Shown here: one piece after another, positions 4,981 through 7,803 of the stretch
How the letters are laid out: every line of letters begins with the position of its first letter
Numbering within the stretch: the stretch's first letter is position 1
Source: Alphaproteobacteria bacterium
Lineage (GTDB): Bacteria > Pseudomonadota > Alphaproteobacteria > RF32 > CAG-239
DNA length: 7,803 bases
Assembly: GCA_017477035.1 (NCBI GenBank)
Contig: JAFUXW010000179.1
Coordinates: 1-7,803, forward strand
Direction of reading: 5' to 3'
Position numbers and translations under genes: made by a program
Notes under the pieces: model-generated
Seen by the model: the letters and a program-made list of their open reading frames with translations, nothing else
The model's database searches: none
What the model was told of the DNA's origin: nothing

Positions 4981-7422
4981 ATGACTGATTTAACTGAAGA
5001 AGATTTTGTTAAAGGCGAACAGGAATATAATGCCGATTCCATTAAGGTTTTACGTGGACTCGATGCCGTACGTAAAAGACCGGGAATGTATATCGGGGAT
5101 ACTGATGACGGTTCGGGTTTGCACCACATGATTTATGAAGTGTTGGATAACGCTATTGATGAGGCGTTGGCCGGTTACTGCGATAAAACGGTGGTTATTT
5201 TGAATCCGGACGGCTCTGCTACCATTCGCGATAACGGGCGAGGTATGCCGGTTGATACCCATAAAGAAGAAGGGGTTTCCGCTGCCGAAGTCATTATGAC
5301 CGAATTACACTCCGGCGGTAAGTTTGATAATAACTCTTATAAAGTTTCAGGCGGTTAGAATTGCGTGGGTGTTTCGGTGGTTAATGCACTTTCCACTTGG
5401 TTGAAGTTGAAAATTTGGCGTAACGATAAAGAATATGTGGCCGAATTTGCCGACGGTAATGTGGTTGATCATGTTCACGTTGTAGCCGATGCTCCGAATC
5501 GTCACGGCACCGAAGTAACGTTTTTACCGTCTCCGAAAACATTTACGCAAGTTGAGTTTAATTTTGAAACTTTGGAGCGTGCTATCCGTGAAAAAGCTTT
5601 CTTGAACTCCGGTGTTTATCTTAAGTTGATTGATAATCGCGGTGCAGAGCCTAAGGAAGTTGATTTCCATTATGAGGGTGGTTTGCAGGCGTTTGTTAAT
5701 CACTTGAACAAATCAAAAGCACCGTTGCATGAAAGCCCTATTAGTATCAGCGGTGAAAATAATGATATTTTGGTTGAAGTGGCTATGCAATGGACCAATT
5801 CGTATAACGAATCCATGCTGTGCTTTACCAACAATATTCCGCAAAAAGACGGCGGTACTCACCTTGCCGGGTTCAGAGGTGCCTTAACCCGTACCATTAA
5901 CAACTATATTCAAGAAAACGGCTTGCTTAAAAAGGATAAAGATATCATTACCGGAGAGGATATGCGCGAGGGTTTGACCTGCGTGTTGTCAGTTAAGGCT
6001 CCGGATCCTAAATTTTCTTCGCAAACCAAAGATAAACTGGTGTCTTCTGAGGTTCGTCCGGTAGTGGAAAATGTGGTCGGTGAAAAATTAAAAGAGTGGT
6101 TGGAAGAACACCCGACAGAAGCCAAAGCCATTGTCGGCAAAATCGTAGAAGCCGCTTCGGCTCGTGAGGCTGCTCGTAAGGCGCGTGAGCTTACTCGCCG
6201 CAAGGGAGTTTTGGATATTGCCTCGTTACCGGGTAAATTAGCAGATTGTTCCGAAAAAGATCCGGCTCTTTCCGAAGTATTCATCGTTGAGGGAGATTCC
6301 GCCGGCGGTTCTGCTAAACAGGGACGTGACCGTAAATATCAGGCGATTATGCCTTTACGCGGTAAAATTTTGAACGTGGAGCGCGCTCGTTTTGATCGTA
6401 TGTTGAGTTCCGCTGAAATCGGTATGATGATTACCGCTTTCGGTACCGGAATCGGTCGTGATGATTTTGATGCTGACAAATGCCGCTATCATAAAATCAT
6501 TATTATGACCGATGCCGATGTTGATGGTGCGCACATCAGAACATTGCTGTTGACTTTCTTCTATCGCCAAATGCCGGAGCTTATCCGACGCGGTTATGTA
6601 TATATTGCTCAGCCGCCTTTGTATAAAGCAAAACGTGGGAACTCGGTAATCTACATTAAAGATGACCGTGAAATGGAAGACTACCTCATTCACGGCGGTT
6701 GTGAAGACGGCTATTTGCAAACAGCAAACGGCGAAAAACTCATCGGACAAGATTTGATTTCTTTCGTTGAAAGCACTAAGAAAGCAAACGCAATGATTAA
6801 AGCTCTAACTTTAAAAGCACCGGAAAAAATTGTGGAGCAAATGGCTATTTGCGGTCTATTTGATGCTGGACTTTTGGCAGACAGGGCTCGTTTGAGTGAA
6901 GAAATCAATAAAATGGCCTCTCGTTTGGATACACTGGAAGCCGAATATGACCGTGGTTGGAAGGCTGAATTTAATAATGAAGGAAGTATAGTATTCTATC
7001 GCGTGTTGCGCGGTGTAAGAGAAGAACACATCATTGGCGCCAATATTCTGGAAAGCCCTGAAGGTAAGGTGTTAAACGAAATGCACGATTTCTTAACTGC
7101 AAACTTTGCTACCTCCTTAAAGTTAATGACTAAATCACTAGGAGAAAAGAGAGTTGACGGACCTGTAACTTTAATGAACGCGGTTACCGCTGCCGGTAAG
7201 AAAGGTATTTCTATTCAACGATATAAAGGATTGGGAGAAATGAACCCTGAACAACTTTGGGAAACAACTTTGGATCCTGAAGCTCGCTCTTTATTGCAAG
7301 TTAAAATTGACAGTGTAGAAGAAGCTGATGAAGCATTTTCTACCTTAATGGGCGATGTAGTTGAACCTCGAAAAGAATTTATTCAGGAAAATGCCTTGAA
7401 AGTTCAAAACTTGGATATTTAG
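4981..7422 (+). CDS. gyrB: DNA gyrase subunit B, interrupted by an in-frame TAG at codon 126
   Basis: Type II topoisomerase subunit that, with GyrA, negatively supercoils DNA at the expense of ATP. Read through the TAG it is 813 codons, close to E. coli GyrB (804). GHKL ATPase domain: E53 (IYEVLDNAID) is the likely catalytic glutamate, DNGRGMP (84-90) follows, and the ATP-lid motif should read GGLHGVG at 124-130. QTKDKL (348-353) holds the phosphate-sensing lysine. TOPRIM domain: EGDSAGGSAKQGRDR (437-451, E437) and DADVDG (511-516) bind magnesium. QRYKGLGEMN (746-755) and the C-terminus are typical GyrB, not ParE. The only defect is at 5356-5364, where TAG AAT TGC replaces the expected Leu-His-Gly codons in an otherwise continuous frame. 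As written it gives a 125-residue fragment, and possibly a 685-residue product from GTG 5365, which has AGGCGG at 5349-5354 but would lack the catalytic glutamate. TAG is a normal stop elsewhere here, including at the end of this gene. A recent mutation or a sequence error is more likely than old decay. Confidence 0.9.
5356..5364 (+). other. Premature stop and two altered codons in the GyrB GLHGVG motif
   Basis: The codons TAG AAT TGC stand where GyrB proteins have Leu-His-Gly. One base change per codon from a plausible TTG CAT GGC would explain it (positions 5357, 5359 and 5362), all three being transversions. The frame on both sides is intact, and conservation resumes at once with VGVSVVNALS. 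Confidence 0.85.
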
Positions 7423-7451
7423 TTTCCAGTGAATTGTATAACGACATATAG

Positions 7452-7484
7452 AAACGGGAAGTTGCTGACGCTCCCCGTTTTTTT
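7452..7484 (+). terminator. Intrinsic terminator of gyrB
   Basis: AAACGGG (7452-7458) pairs with CCCGTTT (7474-7480). One mismatch and an inner AG/CT pair continue the stem, and the T-run reaches 7484. It starts 30 bases after the gyrB stop. Confidence 0.88.
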
Positions 7485-7497
7485 GTTTTAACGTCAC

Positions 7498-7622
7498 ACA
7501 TCCGAACGAACATGAGCTTGAGGATGTATGCTTCGGATTAAATAATAAAGAAGCAACGCTTACGCGTTGGAAGGTCAGATCCCTTGATTTGCGGATGCGC
7601 CGCACCGCAAAAGGGTGACTTT
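7498..7622. other. Structured intergenic element, identity unknown
   Basis: Three inverted repeats follow each other. ATCCGAA (7500-7506) pairs with TTCGGAT (7532-7538). CAACGC (7554-7559) pairs with GCGTTG (7564-7569) around a TTAC loop. A long composite stem then runs from 7571 to 7622: AAGGTCA with TGACTTT (one G-T pair), CCCTT (7581-7585) with AAGGG (7611-7615), and TTGCGG (7589-7594) with CCGCAA (7605-7610). The trinucleotide GAT bulges twice on the 5' side. The element lies between two terminators and is less AT-rich than the other intergenic DNA. It could be a small RNA or a dispersed palindromic repeat. I see no match to tRNA, 4.5S, 6S or tmRNA signatures. Confidence 0.45.
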
Positions 7623-7663
7623 AAAAAAAACACCGTGCCGGAAAAGCAATGACTTCTGCAACA

Positions 7664-7694
7664 AAAAAGCGGGGATAAATCCACCCCGCTTTTT
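7664..7694. terminator. Bidirectional-looking intrinsic terminator
   Basis: AAAAAGCGGGG (7664-7674) pairs perfectly with CCCCGCTTTTT (7684-7694) around a nine-base loop. T-runs occur in both orientations. On the + strand it would close a transcript covering the structured element. On the minus strand it would close a gene entering from beyond the window end. Confidence 0.85.
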
Positions 7695-7761
7695 ATTGTG
7701 TATATAAATCATCTAATAAATACTATGTTCTTTTATTTGTAAATTTTTTCTCCTTTCTTAT

Positions 7762-7803
7762 TTATCTGACTATTAAAGACAGTTTATTCCACCACTTGTC
7801 GAA
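7762..7803 (-). CDS. Possible C-terminal end of a minus-strand gene (partial)
   Basis: Read inward from the window end, one minus-strand frame gives FDKWWNKLSLIVR and then TAA at 7764-7762. The terminator at 7694-7664 lies about 70 bases further on in the right orientation. Thirteen residues are too few to identify a protein, and such a frame can occur by chance, so this is only a pointer to a possible convergent gene. The remaining bases 7695-7761 show nothing I can name. Confidence 0.2.
   Translation of the reverse strand, partial: FDKWWNKLSLIVR

Noticed and set aside
5356..5358. TAG as a recoded sense codon (pyrrolysine or reassigned amber)
   Set aside because: TAG ends the 73-residue gene, the minus-strand membrane protein and gyrB itself. 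The two following codons are also altered, which recoding would not explain.
5910..6284. Minus-strand ORF of 124 codons inside gyrB
   Set aside because: It is antisense to the conserved GyrB region around QTKDKL and TOPRIM and gives a low-complexity Ser/Ala-rich product. Other antisense frames in gyrB and nrdG were dropped for the same reason.
7345..7605. Minus-strand ORF of 86 codons over the gyrB end and the following hairpins
   Set aside because: It overlaps the conserved GyrB C-terminus and its terminator in antisense, has no ribosome binding site, and its N-terminal residues come from the inverted-repeat region. It is best explained as a shadow of gyrB plus structured DNA.
7571..7622. 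tRNA or 4.5S RNA
   Set aside because: No cloverleaf arms, T-loop consensus or CCA-like end can be drawn, and the GGAAG/GCAGC tip signature of 4.5S RNA is missing despite a short GGTCAG match.
1..7803. CRISPR array, insertion sequence or phage remnant
   Set aside because: No regularly spaced direct repeats, transposase or integrase frames, or terminal inverted repeats flanking genes are visible. The genes are core metabolic or unrecognised membrane genes.

Overview
The window looks like chromosomal DNA of a low-GC proteobacterium able to grow without oxygen. The GyrB sequence (about 813 residues, closing with ...ALKVQNLDI) reads most like an alphaproteobacterial GyrB. The anaerobic (class III) ribonucleotide reductase genes point to an anaerobic or microaerobic, perhaps host-associated, lifestyle. 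The taxonomic reading is inference from the protein sequence, not a search result.

Layout: 1-90 is the 3' end of an unidentified + strand gene, closed by an intrinsic terminator (105-135). Then comes a very AT-rich, gene-free stretch to 586. It holds several DnaA-box-like 9-mers and, just before nrdD, a pair of palindromes that match NrdR operators and sit on the predicted promoter. A three-gene + strand operon follows (587-3630): the large part of anaerobic ribonucleoside-triphosphate reductase (nrdD), a 73-residue protein carrying the glycyl-radical motif that the large part lacks, and the radical-SAM activase (NrdG type). The operon ends in a perfect hairpin (3659-3688) that can also terminate the convergent minus-strand gene.

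From 3690 to 4831 two unrecognised multi-pass membrane proteins diverge from a 137-bp gap with overlapping candidate promoters. The second one ends in a strong terminator (4839-4880). Next is gyrB (4981-7422), full length and well conserved, but with an in-frame TAG inside the nearly invariant GLHGVG ATP-binding motif, followed by two further altered residues. The last 380 bases hold the gyrB terminator, a strongly structured unidentified element, a second bidirectional-looking terminator, and possibly the last codons of a minus-strand gene.

How the genes fit together: NrdG would use S-adenosylmethionine and a 4Fe-4S cluster to put a glycyl radical on the reductase. Here the radical glycine is on a separately translated small protein, so the active enzyme would be a two-polypeptide assembly that makes dNTPs without oxygen under NrdR control. 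The two most notable observations are this split reductase and the interrupted gyrB.
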